A stretch of 64,000 nucleotides of DNA. It comes from Nemertoderma westbladi. Its lineage: Eukaryota; Xenacoelomorpha; Nemertodermatida; Nemertodermatidae. A program made the position numbers and the translations under genes. Position 1 is the stretch's first letter, and every line of letters begins with the position of its first letter. The notes under the pieces are model-generated. The model was not told where the DNA came from and made no database searches. It worked only from the letters and a program-made list of their open reading frames with translations. The stretch lies in assembly GCA_032718475.1 (NCBI GenBank), contig JAUCBJ010007285.1, forward strand, positions 1 through 64,000, in the 5' to 3' direction. Shown piece by piece: positions 32,160 to 44,300 of this stretch.

Positions 32160-34060
32160 TGTTCGCGGTATTTCAACTTTCCATAACGCGAGTTGAATAT
32201 TTTTGTATTTTATTAAAATTTATTATTCCGATATTACTACTGGGTGCGGGACCATGGGTTTTGGGCACATTCAATAAACTGGGGGTGATTTATGGGCGAA
32301 CTTTGGGGCAACTTACAGGGTACGGGAATAATTTCATAGTTATAAGGGCCAGGGGGGATGGAAAATGCAAGCAGTATTCAGGTTAGCCTGAGTACTATTA
32401 GGCCCTGGCCAACTTCCTGCTGCCTGTAGGGGTGGATTTGGTAATGTGCCAGGCCTAAAGGACAAGGACTGCCCTTAGCGGTCCCTGGCCAACGGCAGCT
32501 ACTACGAGCCTGAAAAGGACTCGGAACGCTGACTGCTTGTGTCAGGGATTTGCGACGGGCACCGACGGCCCCTTAGTAGCCAAGCCGTTCTGGGTCTCGA
32601 TGATCGAACACCGGGGTTCGTGAGGGGTGGAGCGGACACGCGAACAGGTGGCCAACTTAAGACTGCCCCCTGACCTAAGCCGTACTGGTTCTCGATGACC
32701 GATCCCTTCGGGGTTCGTGAGGGGTGGGACGGACATGCGAAAGGGCTGGCCACAGGACTGGTTTGACAAGGACTGCCCTTAGCGGTCCCTGGCCAACGGC
32801 AGCTACTACGAGCCTGAAAAGGACTCGGAACGCTGACTGCTTGTGTCAGGGATTTGCGACGGGCACCGACGGCCCCTTAGTAGCCAAGCCGTTCTGGGTC
32901 TCGATGATCGAACCCCGGGGTTCGTGAGGGGTGGAGCGGACACGCGAACAGGTGGCCAACTTAAGACTGCCCCCTGACCTAAGCCGTACTGGTTCTCGAT
33001 GATCGTTCCCTTCGGGGTTCGTGAGGGGTGGGACGGACATGCGAAAGGGCTGGCCACAGGACTGGTTTGACAAGGACTGCCCTTAGCGGTCTCGGGTCAA
33101 CTGCAGCTACTACGAGCCTGAAAAGGACTCGGAACGCTGACTGCTTGACTGTGATTTGCGACGGGAACCGACGACAGACCCCTTAGCCAAGCCGTTCTGG
33201 TTCTCGATGATCGTTCCCTTCGGGGTTCGTGAGGGGTGGAACGGACACGCGACGGGGTCGAAAGACAAAGGACTAGACTCGACTAGACTCTACTGGCCTA
33301 CCGACTGTTCGGAGCAGTTTCTCGGCTGCCGAAGCGACTACGAGCCTGAAAAGGACTCGGAAAGCCTAGGTGGTTGGGTTTCTGTGATGAACTGACGGAC
33401 CCCTAGCCAAGCCGTTCTGGTTCTCGATGATCGAACCCTTCGGGGTTCGTGAGGGGTGGAACGGACACGCGAACGGGTCCACCGACACGACAGACTCCTA
33501 GCCAAGCCGTACTGGTTCTCGATGACCGAACCCTTCGGGGTTCGAGAGGGGTGGTACGGATACGCGACAGAGTCTACCGACTGGACCGACCCTTAGCCAA
33601 GCCGTGCTGGTTCTCGATGATCGTTCCCTTCGGGGTTCGTGAGGGGTGGAACGGACACGCGACAGGGTCGACCGACACCGACACTACGGCACTAGGACTA
33701 GGACTGAGGGAAAATCTGGGGAACATTAGGTAGGCTAAAATTCTGAGCGAACAGCGGGTTATTAAATAATATACCGTAGGGATTTATATTATCGTGTATA
33801 CTTATTGTGAATATTTGGTGTATATTGATTTGGGGAAGCCCAAAATTATTCTTAATCAGGTTTTCAACAGGTTTTCAACTATAGGAAGTTACATTAAAGA
33901 GTATATCCAACTAATGCAGCTTTTCTCAACCGCAAACTTGCATCTTAGAAATATTCCCTCCCCACAATCAATATCCGGTGACTGGCCGGGGCTCGGTGGT
34001 CTGTTAAGTCACGTCTCCAGCATCGGCGTTTTTCCCCCTGGTGTAGGAATAACGGCAACA
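32160..34060 (+). repeat. BEL 3' LTR, 1901 bp
   Basis: Same structure as the 5' LTR. Differences seen: G/T near 32218, T/C near 32536, C/A near 32608 (which breaks one loopless palindrome), A/G near 33331 and an extra T near 33863. Ends CAACA at 34060, followed by the target duplication ATATT. Confidence 0.93.
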
Positions 34061-34065
34061 ATATT

Positions 34066-34254
34066 AAATAATTTAATGTTTTCGTTTAAAATAATGTGTT
34101 AAATCTCGAGTTAAATAAATAATTATGGGTGATAGGGAGTTGTGGCTGCGCAAATTTGTCGACAAGCCGGCACAGCATTAATGTATATAATGCAGCCGCA
34201 ATGCAGCATGCCTATCGTAGTAATCGTTAAATAATTTAATGTTAAATTTAATGT
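34066..34254 (+). mobile_element. LINE 3'-tail fragment in AT-rich flank
   Basis: 34128-34210 carries only the last about 80 bp of the LINE family (CCGGCACAGCATT and the TGCAGCC-rich end). The word TTAAATAATTTAATGTT is present on both sides (34064-34080, 34227-34243), a likely target duplication. Confidence 0.65.
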
Positions 34255-34690
34255 TTCTTTATTCGGTAATTAAAGAGTCGATTAATTACTGGACATCAAT
34301 ATTGGATATTAAGATCAATTTTGGTTTCCGTTTTTGTACGTTTTAAAATACGTACACAAAAAAAAACCCTAGTAGTACCCATGGCATACACTAAAGTTGC
34401 AATAACTTTTGAGAGTCTAAATGGATTTTGCTCAAATTACGTGCAAACCCTTTCTACTACGATTCTCTTTCATCACATGTAATAAAATTTCAGAAATTCC
34501 ACTAAAAGTATTTTATTTTAATTTTTCGCAGGGAGAAAGTAAAATCAATGCTATCCTATGGGTTTACTTTATTCCGTAGGGAAAAACAGGAACTCCTTAT
34601 AATCACCCGATGTTGAGGTATATTTGAGCGAAAAAGTGACAATTTAAGAATAAATGTCTTTAATGTCCGCAGTTTTGCGGACAGAAAAGG
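34255..34690. repeat. Older dispersed repeat, copy A
   Basis: Shares ordered words with 45125-45420 and 61300-62290: GGATTTTGCTCAAATTAC, TTTCATCACATGTAATAAA, TTTCGC(A/C)GGGA and CAATGC(A/T)ATCC. Carries a single ATTTTGCTCAAAT unit that is expanded in copy C. Confidence 0.7.
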
Positions 34691-34811
34691 GAGGAGATAT
34701 TTTAATGAATGAAAACATGTTATTGCTATAAAAGTTCAGGTCCGACAAGACGCTATAACAGTAAATAAATAATACTAATAAAAAGTATAATAAAAATAGT
34801 AAATAAAAATA
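34691..34811. other. AT-rich flank
   Basis: Nothing recognised. Confidence 0.5.
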
Positions 34812-35724
34812 CTGTCTGGGGGCTACTGTCTGGGGAGCTACTGACGGGGGGCTACTGACGGAGGGCTACTGTCTGGGGGCTACTGTCTGGGAGCTACTGA
34901 CGGGGGGCTACTGACGGAGGGCTACTGTCTTGGGGGCTACTGTCTGGGAGCTACTGTCTGGGGGGGCTACTGTCTGGGGAGCTACTGTCTGGGGAGCTAC
35001 TGACGGGGGGCTACTGTCTGGGAGCTACTGTTGTCTGGGGGGCTACTGTCTGGGGAGCTACTGTCTGGGGAGCTACTGACGGGGGGCTACTGGCGGAGGG
35101 CTACTGTCTGGGGAGCTACTGTCTGGGAACTACTGTCTGGGGGGCTACTGTCTGGGGAGCTACTGTCTGGGGAGCTACTGTCTGGGGAGCTACTGCCGGG
35201 GGGGGGGGCTACTGACGGGGGGCTACTGACGGGGTGCTACTGTCTGGGGGGCTACTGGCTGGGGGGCTACTGTCTGGGAAGCTACTGTCTGGGGGGTAGT
35301 ATCGGGGGCTACTGCCTGGGGAGCTACTGTCGGGGGGGCTACTGACGGGGTGGCTACTGTCTGGGGGCTACTGTCTGGAGAGCTACTGTCTGGGGGCTAC
35401 TGACGGGGGGCTACTGTCTGGGGGCTACTTTCTGGGAGCTACTGTCTGGGGGGCTACTGTCTAGGGAGCTACTGTCTGGGGGGGCTACTGACGGGGGGCT
35501 ATTGACCGGGAGCTACTGTCTGGGGGGCTACTGTCTAGGGAGCTACTGACTGGGGGGCTATTGTCTGGGGGGCTACTGGCGTGGGGCTACTGACGGGGGA
35601 CTATTGACCGGGGGGCTACTGTCTGGGGGACTACTGTCTGGGGAGCTACTGTCTGGGGGGCTACTGATGGGGAGCTATTGACCGTGGGGCAACTGTCTAG
35701 GGGGCGGGGCTACTGTCTGGGGAG
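34812..35724. repeat. G-rich minisatellite, about 15-bp unit
   Basis: About 57 degenerate copies of GGGGGCTACTGTCTG and the variant GCTACTGACGGGG. The G runs recur every 15 bases. The complementary unit forms the array at 63075-63705. The ORF read here is a shadow. Confidence 0.9.
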
Positions 35725-36001
35725 CTTTAAAATATAATAATATATATAGGAGGATTAAAATACAGAACGGTCCTATTTATTCTGTATTTCCGTATATCAA
35801 TGAACTCTATAAAAACACAATACTGTTTAATTATTATTCAATTATTTATAAATCAGTGGCAACACATACATTATTTTTCCAGGATTACACTGCATTACAC
35901 GAGCTGGTCTAATACGGAGATATCAAATTATAATTATAAATTATAATTTGAATAATACTGCTTCTTCTGAATTATAACTTTGTTATCTACATGATTCGAA
36001 T
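35725..36001. other. AT-rich DNA before the TEP relic; no gene seen
   Basis: Contains a short inverted repeat TTATAATTATAAATTATAA near 35928-35948. No other feature recognised. Confidence 0.5.
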
Positions 36002-36583
36002 ATGAATAAACCAATCTCGCTAACCGGTTTTGCTATAGTGTTCTTGCTAGTTGTCTACATAGGAAAAAGCCTGAGTCAAACAAAGTAACGAAGATGGGTA
36101 CATTATTCTTTCGCCAAAGTCCATTCGACCTGGTCTTCCATATCCTGTATCAATATTGATCCTATCTCTGTCATTCAAAAACGTATATGAAACTGTTACT
36201 CTACGTCTGGAGGACAGGGGACAGAATACTATCAAATCGAAAATCGTTAACGTTAAAGTTGGTTCAGTGGCTTCAGAAATGCTGGATGTTCCTAATGATT
36301 TAGGGTCTAGTTCTTACAGTCTTCATGTGTCTGGTGATTCTCCTGTGAGATTCGAAAACGCAACTGACCTGGAGTTCAACCCTCAACAATTGTCAGTATT
36401 TATTCAAACTGACAAAGCCATCTACAAACCAGGAGAAGTCATTCGTATCAGGGCATTCGCCATAAACCCAACAAATTTTAAGACCGTCAAAGAAGACATT
36501 GTAATAGAAGCCTTTGACCAAAAGGGAAATAAAGTGTTCAAGGAAGAAAAGGGTAAAACATCAAGTGGCGTTGTATCCGGGTT
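36002..36583 (+). pseudogene. TEP/A2M/CD109-like gene: signal peptide, MG1 and MG2
   Basis: The ATG at 36002 starts a 28-codon frame with a good signal peptide (FAIVFLLVVYIG then SLSQ). A single-base frame change near 36085 leads to GYIILSPKSIRPGLPYPVS, the usual first strand of macroglobulin domain 1, and the frame then runs through MG1 into MG2 (FIQTDKAIYKPGEVIRIRA). Similarity ends where the SINE-like repeat begins at 36584. No family-typical introns are seen in about 190 codons. Members are secreted or GPI-anchored proteins that trap proteases or opsonise microbes. The frame change makes this copy inactive, unless it is an assembly error. Confidence 0.75.
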
Positions 36584-36722
36584 GCCATTAGCCTACAGTA
36601 CAACTGGAAGCTAGCAACAATTTGGCTGTTCTGGGGCTTGAACACCAGACCTTCCGCTTAGAAGACCGGTTAATACTTTTTTTTACTTTACTTTAATATT
36701 AAAACGTTTCAATGTGAATTAT
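36584..36722 (-). mobile_element. tRNA-like SINE fragment, copy 1
   Basis: Nearly identical to 45698-45846. On the minus strand it reads GGTCTTCTAAGC followed by AAGGTCTGGTGTTCAAGCC, the order of a tRNA anticodon arm, variable region and T arm, most like tRNA-Arg(UCU). No A box is recognised. Confidence 0.45.
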
Positions 36723-37084
36723 TACATGAAAACAACTAAAACAAGCCAGGGAATTTTGTGCAAAATTTTCCAAAAATATTGTTTCTGATTAATTTAAAAC
36801 AAGTATTTAAATCTACGTCGTTAATCACATTTTTGTGTTTAATTTTTGCAAAAATTGCAGCATGAAGATTATATTTCAGGAAATAATTATTTTTTCATAC
36901 CAAAAATAGAGGGAAGGCAATCAAATTTAAAGTTTGATTGGTTGAAGTTTAATTTTTATTAAGCATGGGTTTAATGCATATTGGCCTTTTGGCGCAATAC
37001 TTTCTTTGTAAGATTGGAATGGCAAATAGAACAAAGTGAACGAAGCAATAATTGATTTTGTAAAGAAAACAGTTACAACTTGTT
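36723..37084. other. AT-rich DNA, no gene seen
   Basis: Nothing recognised. Confidence 0.5.
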
Positions 37085-37900
37085 GCACTAGTTACACCAT
37101 TTTACACTAGTTTCACCATGATACACCATGTTATACTAGCTACACCATGATTCACTAGTTGCACAATGTTAGACCATGATGCAATAGTTACATCATGTTA
37201 CACTAGTTAAACCATGCTAAACTAATTACACAATTTTACACTAGTTTCACCATGTTACACTAGCTACACTATGTTACACTAGCTACACCATGTTACACTG
37301 GTTACATCATGTTACACTAGTTAAACCATGCTAAACTAATTACACCATTTTACACTAGTTTCACCATGTTACACTATGTTACACTAGCTACACCATGTTA
37401 CACTGGTTACATCATGTTACACTAGTTAAACCATGCTAAACTAATTACACCATTTTACACTAGTTTCACCATGTTACACTATGTTACACTAGCTACACCA
37501 TGTTACACTGGTTACATCATGTTACACTAGTTAAACCATGCTAAACTAATTACACCATTTTACACTAGTTTCACCATGTTACACTATGTTACACTAGCTA
37601 CACCATGTTACACTGGTTACATCATGTTACACAAGTTAAACCATGCTAAACTAATTACACCATTTTACACTAGTTCCACCATGTTACACTAGCTACACTA
37701 TGGTACACTAGCTACACCATGTTACACTAGCTACACCATGTCACACTGGTTACACCATGTTACACTAGTTACACCATTGTACACTAGTTACACCATTTTA
37801 CACTAGTTACACCATTTTACACTAGTTTCACCTAGTTACACCATGTTTCTCTAGTTACACCATGTTTCTCTAGTTACACCATGTTTCCCTAGTTACACCA
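37085..37900. repeat. Satellite of about 17-bp units with a 105-bp higher-order repeat
   Basis: Basic unit close to TTACACTAGTTACACCATG. The marker CATCATGTTACAC recurs at 37305, 37410, 37515 and 37620, exactly 105 bp apart. Confidence 0.9.
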
Positions 37901-38567
37901 TGTTACAAACTAGCCACAAACCCAGGCATCCAGCCACAACCAAACAAACCAATAATAGCTGCAGGAACACGAGTTAAATGCTTTAAGAAAACAATGAAAT
38001 TGTAGCAGCGAGTATGATGCTTTATAATGAATTTCAATACAAACTGAAAGTTTAGCCAACCATTTATTCTCCGGACTATAGGCCTACACTGGCAAACTAT
38101 CATCACTTTGGCTTTTTTGCCATACCAAGTTTGGGCTTTCTAAGCAAAAAATACACTAGTACAGTAACATGAGCGTTTTTTCTACAACTGAACTCCTACT
38201 CTTAATTTGCAATTCTCACTTTGGCTAAGACACATCTCTTTTCCGAAGCAGTGGATGTCAGTATTACTTGGGCGTTTATATCACACCTCCCTAAGGTACT
38301 ACTAAGTTGTAATTTCCTCCACAGCTGCACGGAAAAGCTGCAATTTAAAGATCTTTAAGGATGCATTCATTTTGCGGATGCGGGGGTCATCTACCGAACA
38401 TCTTTCTCATCCATGAGCACAGATAAAAGAAATAATTGCTGTAATATTGATGTTGAAACATTGAATTAGACAGATAGGCGGACATCCCACAAGGATTTTA
38501 TGCTTACTAAACGTTATAGAAGAGTGACTTACGTCATAGTCCCATATGCTAAATAGAATTGGAAAAT
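37901..38567. other. Unclassified DNA
   Basis: No coding signal. Short ORFs have no family features. Confidence 0.5.
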
Positions 38568-39002
38568 AAGGTAGCACTTTGTGACGGTTTGTATTGTAAA
38601 CATATATATAAATTATACATATAGTGAGACACAAAATGTAACATAGGTGTCAGCTATTCATAGAAGCCGTACTATTCTGACAAAAATTTACAGAAAATGG
38701 GCATCCTGAAAATTTAAAAACACGCGCATCTCTTAGAAGACATATTAAGTTGTACGGATATTAAGTTTTGTTAATTTACTATGTATTTAAATGGTAAAAT
38801 AATTAAAAATATTTAATTTCTAAAATTATCGAAAAATGACTTACACATTTATTTTAAAAGATAATTTAAGTGGATTTATATGTTTAATATATGGGAGAAT
38901 CAATGCTAAAAATTACTTATCAATCCAAATAGCGGTTATTGTTATTAAATTTTGCATATGTAGATTCAAAATACAAAGGTAGCTGTACCGTCATTATTTA
39001 AC
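38568..39002. repeat. MITE-like repeat, copy 1
   Basis: About 435 bp from GGTAGCACTTTGTGACGG to AAAGGTAGCTGTACCGTCA. Diverged direct copy at 39640-40121 and inverted copy at 42223-43262. Both termini carry GGTAGC and GACGGT words in inverted order, which suggests a small non-autonomous DNA element. Confidence 0.65.
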
Positions 39003-39639
39003 AAATATTAATTTATTTATTCGAAATCTACCAATTTATTATCACAACTTTTTTATTGAAATAGTATTATTTTTCCCCGTGGAAACATATTAACCACAAA
39101 AATGTAACAGAAGCTATTATTCTGAAACATTAATATTTTATAATTTTTCCTGAAGTAAATTTTCAGATTATGTATTTAATAGGTATTTCTTTCAGTTTTA
39201 TGATAATTTCCTAAATTGTTGTTTATTAATTAAAAGCATAAAACGTTTTACATCTCTAACTGCTATTAGAAAATCAACGCTACTTTCTGTTAAATTATTC
39301 AAATTATTTATTTACTCAAACAGCCAATCTATTATTGAAGTATGAAAATCTGAGGATATGGCAATGGTACATAGAAGGTAATCGCTTTTCCTTGAAATCG
39401 TAATGTATGGAACGCCAGTAGTAGCTATCCAGTTTACCCATAATAAAAAAAGGTAAGACAAACTGAAAGAGAGAAGAGCTACATCGAGATGAATTAAATT
39501 TACTGATAGCCATACCCTGAAGGCTTACACTACCGCATGACTCGCCCCTTATGCTTCTGTGTCTGGCACAATTTACCATTGCACATTATCCTGATGCCTG
39601 GCATGTATTTGATCACCTGAATCAACAATAAAAAGGTGA
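39003..39639. other. AT-rich DNA between repeat copies; no gene seen
   Basis: Nothing recognised. Confidence 0.5.
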
Positions 39640-40121
39640 AAAACCGCTTTCTCAAATAAGTATTAGTCATTATGACGCTAAATAAAACAATAAGGTAGCA
39701 TTTTGCGACGGTTTGTGTTTTAAACATATATACAAATTATACATATATTGAAACACAAAATGTAACATACATGTCAGCTACTCTTACAAGCCATATTATT
39801 TTCACGAAAAATTTCACAAAAATAACATCCTGATCATTTTAAATCAAACCCATCTATTAGAAGAGTTATTAAGGTGTATGAATATATAAGTTCCGCAGCT
39901 TTTCAATGTATTTCAGTAGCAAAATTATTCAAAAATCACAATTTAAAAAATTTATCAAAAACATAACTTCCCCTTTATTTTAAAAGATAATTTAAGTGGA
40001 TTCATAAGTTGAATGCATAGGAGAATCTAAGCTAAAAATTACTTATCAACCCACTTAACGTTTAATATTAGTATATTTTACATATGTAGATTCAAAATAC
40101 AAAGGTAGCAATACCGTCACT
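39640..40121. repeat. MITE-like repeat, copy 2
   Basis: Same family as 38568-39002. Here the match with the inverted copy extends further left (CAAATAAGTATTAGTCA), so the true element may be about 480-500 bp. Confidence 0.65.
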
Positions 40122-42222
40122 ATTTAACAATTTATAATTGATTTATTCATAATTTAGCAATTTAAAAAACATGCAGTTTTAATTAAATAGATATTAATTC
40201 TTCTCAATAAAACAATTAATGGGTGGGTATGCGAAATATACAGTATACTGTAATATGATTTGCAAACATGAATATTAAACAATTTACATGACTACGAATT
40301 GTATATCGTCTTTGTACTGTATATCAAGCAATAAAGTCAATTATTATATTATTAATTGGCAACAAAGATCAATTATTTTATTCCAAACTTGGATTCTATT
40401 GCAAGGGATTGATTTGACCGCACTGGTGTTGAACTACAGAACGATTTCTCTACGATTCCTTGTGAACTCTTTCATTTTCTGTGACAGTTTACTGTGCGCC
40501 GCGATATTGCTCTCGAAGATCAGCCCTCGAACCCCGGAGAGGTTCATAGAGGTTTAATAATCGGCGCAGAATCAGTTAAATAATAGTTGTTGTAATTGTT
40601 CATAATTTTATATTTTGATTGTATAAAGGTTGGCTGGCAGCTGACAATGGCTAATTGTACATTGTATATATTATTAAACTTACTCTAGAACGAAATAATT
40701 AATTCTTAATAATTCAGATACGGCAGACTTTCGACGCGACGACAGAAATCATCCCTCCTCCTAGTGGAAAATCGGCGCTGATTACTCCCAAAATTAAAAC
40801 TGTCACCTGTACTATTGACTTTAGTTTATTGTTTTGGTTAGAATAACGCATCACTGCAACCCGCTCTTTTCCCTAGTATATAATTTAACATTGCAACAAG
40901 ATATAAATATAAATGAGGACTACTTGCGCCAATGTATATGTTTGATTTAATGGTGCAAATTGATTGCAAACATATTTTAATAATAATATTAATAATAAAT
41001 AATTAGTAATCTAATATGAAGCTGTTACAAATAATATTTAAGTACAATATTTACTTTACGTGCTAATAAATTCCTTTCCCAAGCCAATATTTTTCTTACT
41101 ACAAACCACATAACAGCATTTGGTTAATTAAATGCAGCTTATTTACTGTTCTCTGATTGGGCGAGACCAGACGTCTATTAAATGGTTGGCGTATAATACA
41201 TTTAAGGAAAGGTGGGTTGACTCATTGTATTGTGTTATCAAGGTGTAGGGCCTACGTACACCTTATGTGTTATGCATTGTATTGTGCATTCTGTCCAATT
41301 GTTCGTTGCCAAGCAACCACATACAGTCATAATAAACTCGAATAAATAAACAACCTGTTAGGCCTACCAAATGCAGTACAGCAGTAGTAGCCTCTCCTCT
41401 ACTACCACTACCACACATCAACAGATGGGCTTGAGTTGGTATTAATTTTTTTATTTACAGTTTGTTGGTAGTAGGCCCACTGTAGTACATACAGTAGTCG
41501 ATGTTGAAGCGCAGGCGATCAATGAAGGCACTTTTGGCGCTACTTTAATGTGAGATTCACTTACAATCTGCCTTTCGCTCTGGCGAAACACACTCGGAAT
41601 ACCCATACCCAATGCTGAACTTTTCAACTGTTTCGAGACATCTGATTACGATTCTTCTACGACCTGCCGTTCCCTGAATAAGACTTCGCTATCAAAAAAA
41701 TGTGGTCTTGGCGTCTTAGAATCGAAGTTGGTAAAGGAAACATCAGCTCCGGTGAGAAGAACAACTGAAGTAAACAACTGACTGACTGAGTTCCTCCGCT
41801 ATATCGTGCACAGCAAATTGTAAGAGTTTGAGAAACTGGAAGAGTTCGCGAGAAATCGTAGATAAATTGTTATGTAGTTCAACAGCGTGATGGATGGCCC
41901 ACTCCCCTCCCGATAATTTCTTTCATATTTTTAATAATAATTTTAAACTAAAGATAATTTCTTCGATTGAGTGTTTGGAATAAACGTATACGCACGTATA
42001 CTGAGCGGCCCGGAGGCTGACCTCTCAGCATATGGATTCTGTCGCCGCCGCCGTAACGAACATGCATCACACAGACTCCAAGAAACAGATGGGATTGGAG
42101 GATGAAAACCAATAATGACTTACATCAACCAAACAAACTGCCGTCTAATGTAATACACAGTCGCCTAAGCAGACAACTCACAATCACATCCTGATCCGCA
42201 ACCTGGGAAATTGTTATATATT
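40122..42222. other. About 2.1 kb with no recognised gene
   Basis: AT-rich with a more GC-balanced stretch at about 41460-42110. No ORF with family features, no RNA gene seen. Could be intron or intergenic DNA of the TEP relic. Confidence 0.5.
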
Positions 42223-43262
42223 GTCGGTACTGCTACCTTTGTATTTTGAATCTACATATGCAAAATTTAATAATAGATGAACTTACGTGCCCGGGTCACC
42301 GGTGGAAACATATCAATGGGGGGAGGTTGAGACTGATCTATTATCGAATGACCGAGAGAAAATTTAGTTGCCAATATTTCAGCCACTATATTATAGATTG
42401 CGAAACAAACAATAATATAAATACAGGCCTTCATCAGGGCATACGGAGATTACTCGGACTAATTTTTCGGATAAATTTTCGGACGCAAAATTTGAATATT
42501 TAAATTTCTTCGGCTTCAAAATTACATTATATCCCGTTTTGTCATACTGTATGTTTGCGTTATACTGTAGTTCAGTGCTCTTCGTTCATTATACATACAG
42601 TGGTGCAGTCAGACAGCAGCAGTAGTATTGTAGTAAGTAGTACCGGTAGCTGGTTGACAGTAGTCTAGTTTTTTACATTTGTGAGTAATCTCCGTATGCC
42701 CTGATGAAGGCCTGTATTTATATTATTGTTTGTTTCGCAATCTATAATATAGTGGCTGAAATATTGGCAACTAAATTTTCTCTCGGTCATTCGATAATAG
42801 ATCAGTCTCAACCTCCCCCCATTGAAAATTTAATAATATTAATCGTTAAGTGGGTTGATAAGTAATTTTTAGCTTTGATTCTCCCATATATTAAACTTAT
42901 AAATCCACTTAAAATATATTTTAAAATAAAGGGGAAGTTATCTTTTCGATAGTTTTTGAAATTTAAATTTTTTAATTATTTTACTATTGAAATACATTGG
43001 AAAATTAACAAGACTTAATATTCATACACCTTAATAACCGTTATAATAGATGGGGTTGATTTAAAATTATCAGGATGTTATTTTTGTGGAAATTTTCGTA
43101 AAATAATATGGCTTGTAAGAGTAGCTGACATGTATGTTACATTTTGTGTTTCAATATATTTATAATTTATATATATTATGTTTAAAATACAAACCGTCGC
43201 AAAATGCTACCTTGTTGTTTTATTTAGCGTTATTGACTAATACTTATTTGGGAAAGCGATCC
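42223..43262. repeat. MITE-like repeat, inverted copy 3, split by an insertion
   Basis: 42223-42274 and 42825-43262 together match the reverse complement of copies 1 and 2. The 550-bp insert at 42275-42824 separates them. Confidence 0.7.
42275..42824. mobile_element. Inverted-repeat insert, Penelope-like pLTR or foldback element
   Basis: Inserted with a 13-bp duplication AAAATTTAATAAT (42262-42274, 42825-42837). Two nearly perfect inverted arms of about 137-143 bp (42314-42450 and about 42685-42824) flank a unique centre of about 230 bp, with 39 extra bases on the left. The arms contain GCCCTGATGAAGGCCTG, and further on GGCTGAAATATTGG, in the right orientation on the plus strand of the right arm. 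CTGATGA followed by GAAA is the order of a hammerhead core, and Penelope-like elements are known to carry hammerheads. I could not draw a convincing stem II or III. Confidence 0.5.
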
Positions 43263-44136
43263 AGCAACAATACTATACATTGGCTTATATTAGAAGCGAA
43301 ATACAAATATATTTTTTTTACGATAACTGTTTTAAGTAACACGAATTAATTACAATTACTCTATCTGTTTCGAAACAGGTCAGATAAGTAGGGGGGGGAG
43401 ATAAACACCCTCTGGTTAAAATATTAGTTTGTTTTTCTTATCTTTTCTGGTGTATAATTTGATTAGTATTTACGGTTTTCACTTTCAGGCATGTCGACCC
43501 TTAGTGACAGGCTGGTGAACTGCCGAATAATATACGTCCTCCCAAACACGCAACCGCCTGTGGTGTAATCTATATATTCCATGCATCAGCTCGAAAAGAT
43601 TAAAAACAACAAAAACGCAGGACTTTTTCACCTTCAGACATTCCACCTACTACCGGTAGACTGGAGAACTTCAGCTTCCTCCCAAACACGAATCCAATCT
43701 TGTAGTAGATCTTTCCCCAGTATCAGTTCAAAAACAATAAAATTGGTGATGGGAATGGTTTCACTCTCAGAGATTACACACCCAAGCAGCAGATTGAAGA
43801 ACTGTAGGCTGGTCGGCGTCCTCTCACTCAAACAGGCAGCGTAAGATCTCTGTGGTACATACATACATACATACCTGCAAAGTTTCAGTTAGAACAGCCT
43901 TAGTCTTAGTCTAATGGGGAAACTGCAGTTACAAAGTCGCCTGAGTCCTGATTGCTGACCAGTAATATATTTTGGCCTAAAACGATGCGAAATAATCAAC
44001 TTTGACCACATTCGATTCACGCAAACTAATACTTAAAATATGACGAGATGGTGACGTTGCTCAAGTTAGCTTTCTATTATTGTATCGCGAGACAGACAGA
44101 CTGAGATTTATAAGACTTAAAGTCAGAGATTTATAT
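43263..44136. other. Unclassified DNA
   Basis: A minus-strand ORF at 43634-43864 (76 codons) has a hydrophobic core (LLLGCVISESETIPITNFIVF) but no recognised family. A short TACA microsatellite is at 43856-43876, and a G run at 43392-43399. Confidence 0.4.
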
Positions 44137-44300
44137 TGGACGGATCCATCATGGATGTTGGACGGATCCATCATGGATGTTGGACGGATCCATCATGGAT
44201 GTTGGACGGATCCGTCATGGATGTTGGACGGATCCATCATGGATGTTGGATGGATCCATCATGGATGTTGGACGGATCCATCATGGATGTTGGATGGATA
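44137..44300. repeat. 22-bp tandem repeat, about 7 copies
   Basis: Unit GGACGGATCCATCATGGATGTT with few changes. It contains the palindrome-rich GGATCCATCATGGATG. Confidence 0.9.

Larger units (their letters stand above)
21642..34060 (+). mobile_element. Complete young BEL/Pao LTR retrotransposon with accessory coding region
   Basis: The element is 12,419 bp: 5' LTR 21642-23541, internal region 23542-32159, 3' LTR 32160-34060. Both LTRs begin TG and end CA, and the element is flanked by a perfect ATATT duplication (21637-21641, 34061-34065); 5 bp fits BEL/Pao. I see four substitutions and one 1-nt indel between the LTRs, so insertion is recent. The gag ORF carries the BEL-type DUF1759-like region, zinc knuckles and DUF1758-like protease. 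Pol is internally deleted, and an extra exonuclease/zinc-knuckle coding region of about 2.6 kb lies between pol and the 3' LTR. Confidence 0.93.

Noticed and set aside
35031-35345. 104-codon ORF in the G-rich minisatellite
   Set aside because: Shadow of a 15-bp repeat.
40288-42503. ORFs of 60-90 codons at 40288, 41157 and 42246
   Set aside because: AT-rich chance ORFs; the one at 42246 runs across the inverted-repeat insert boundary.
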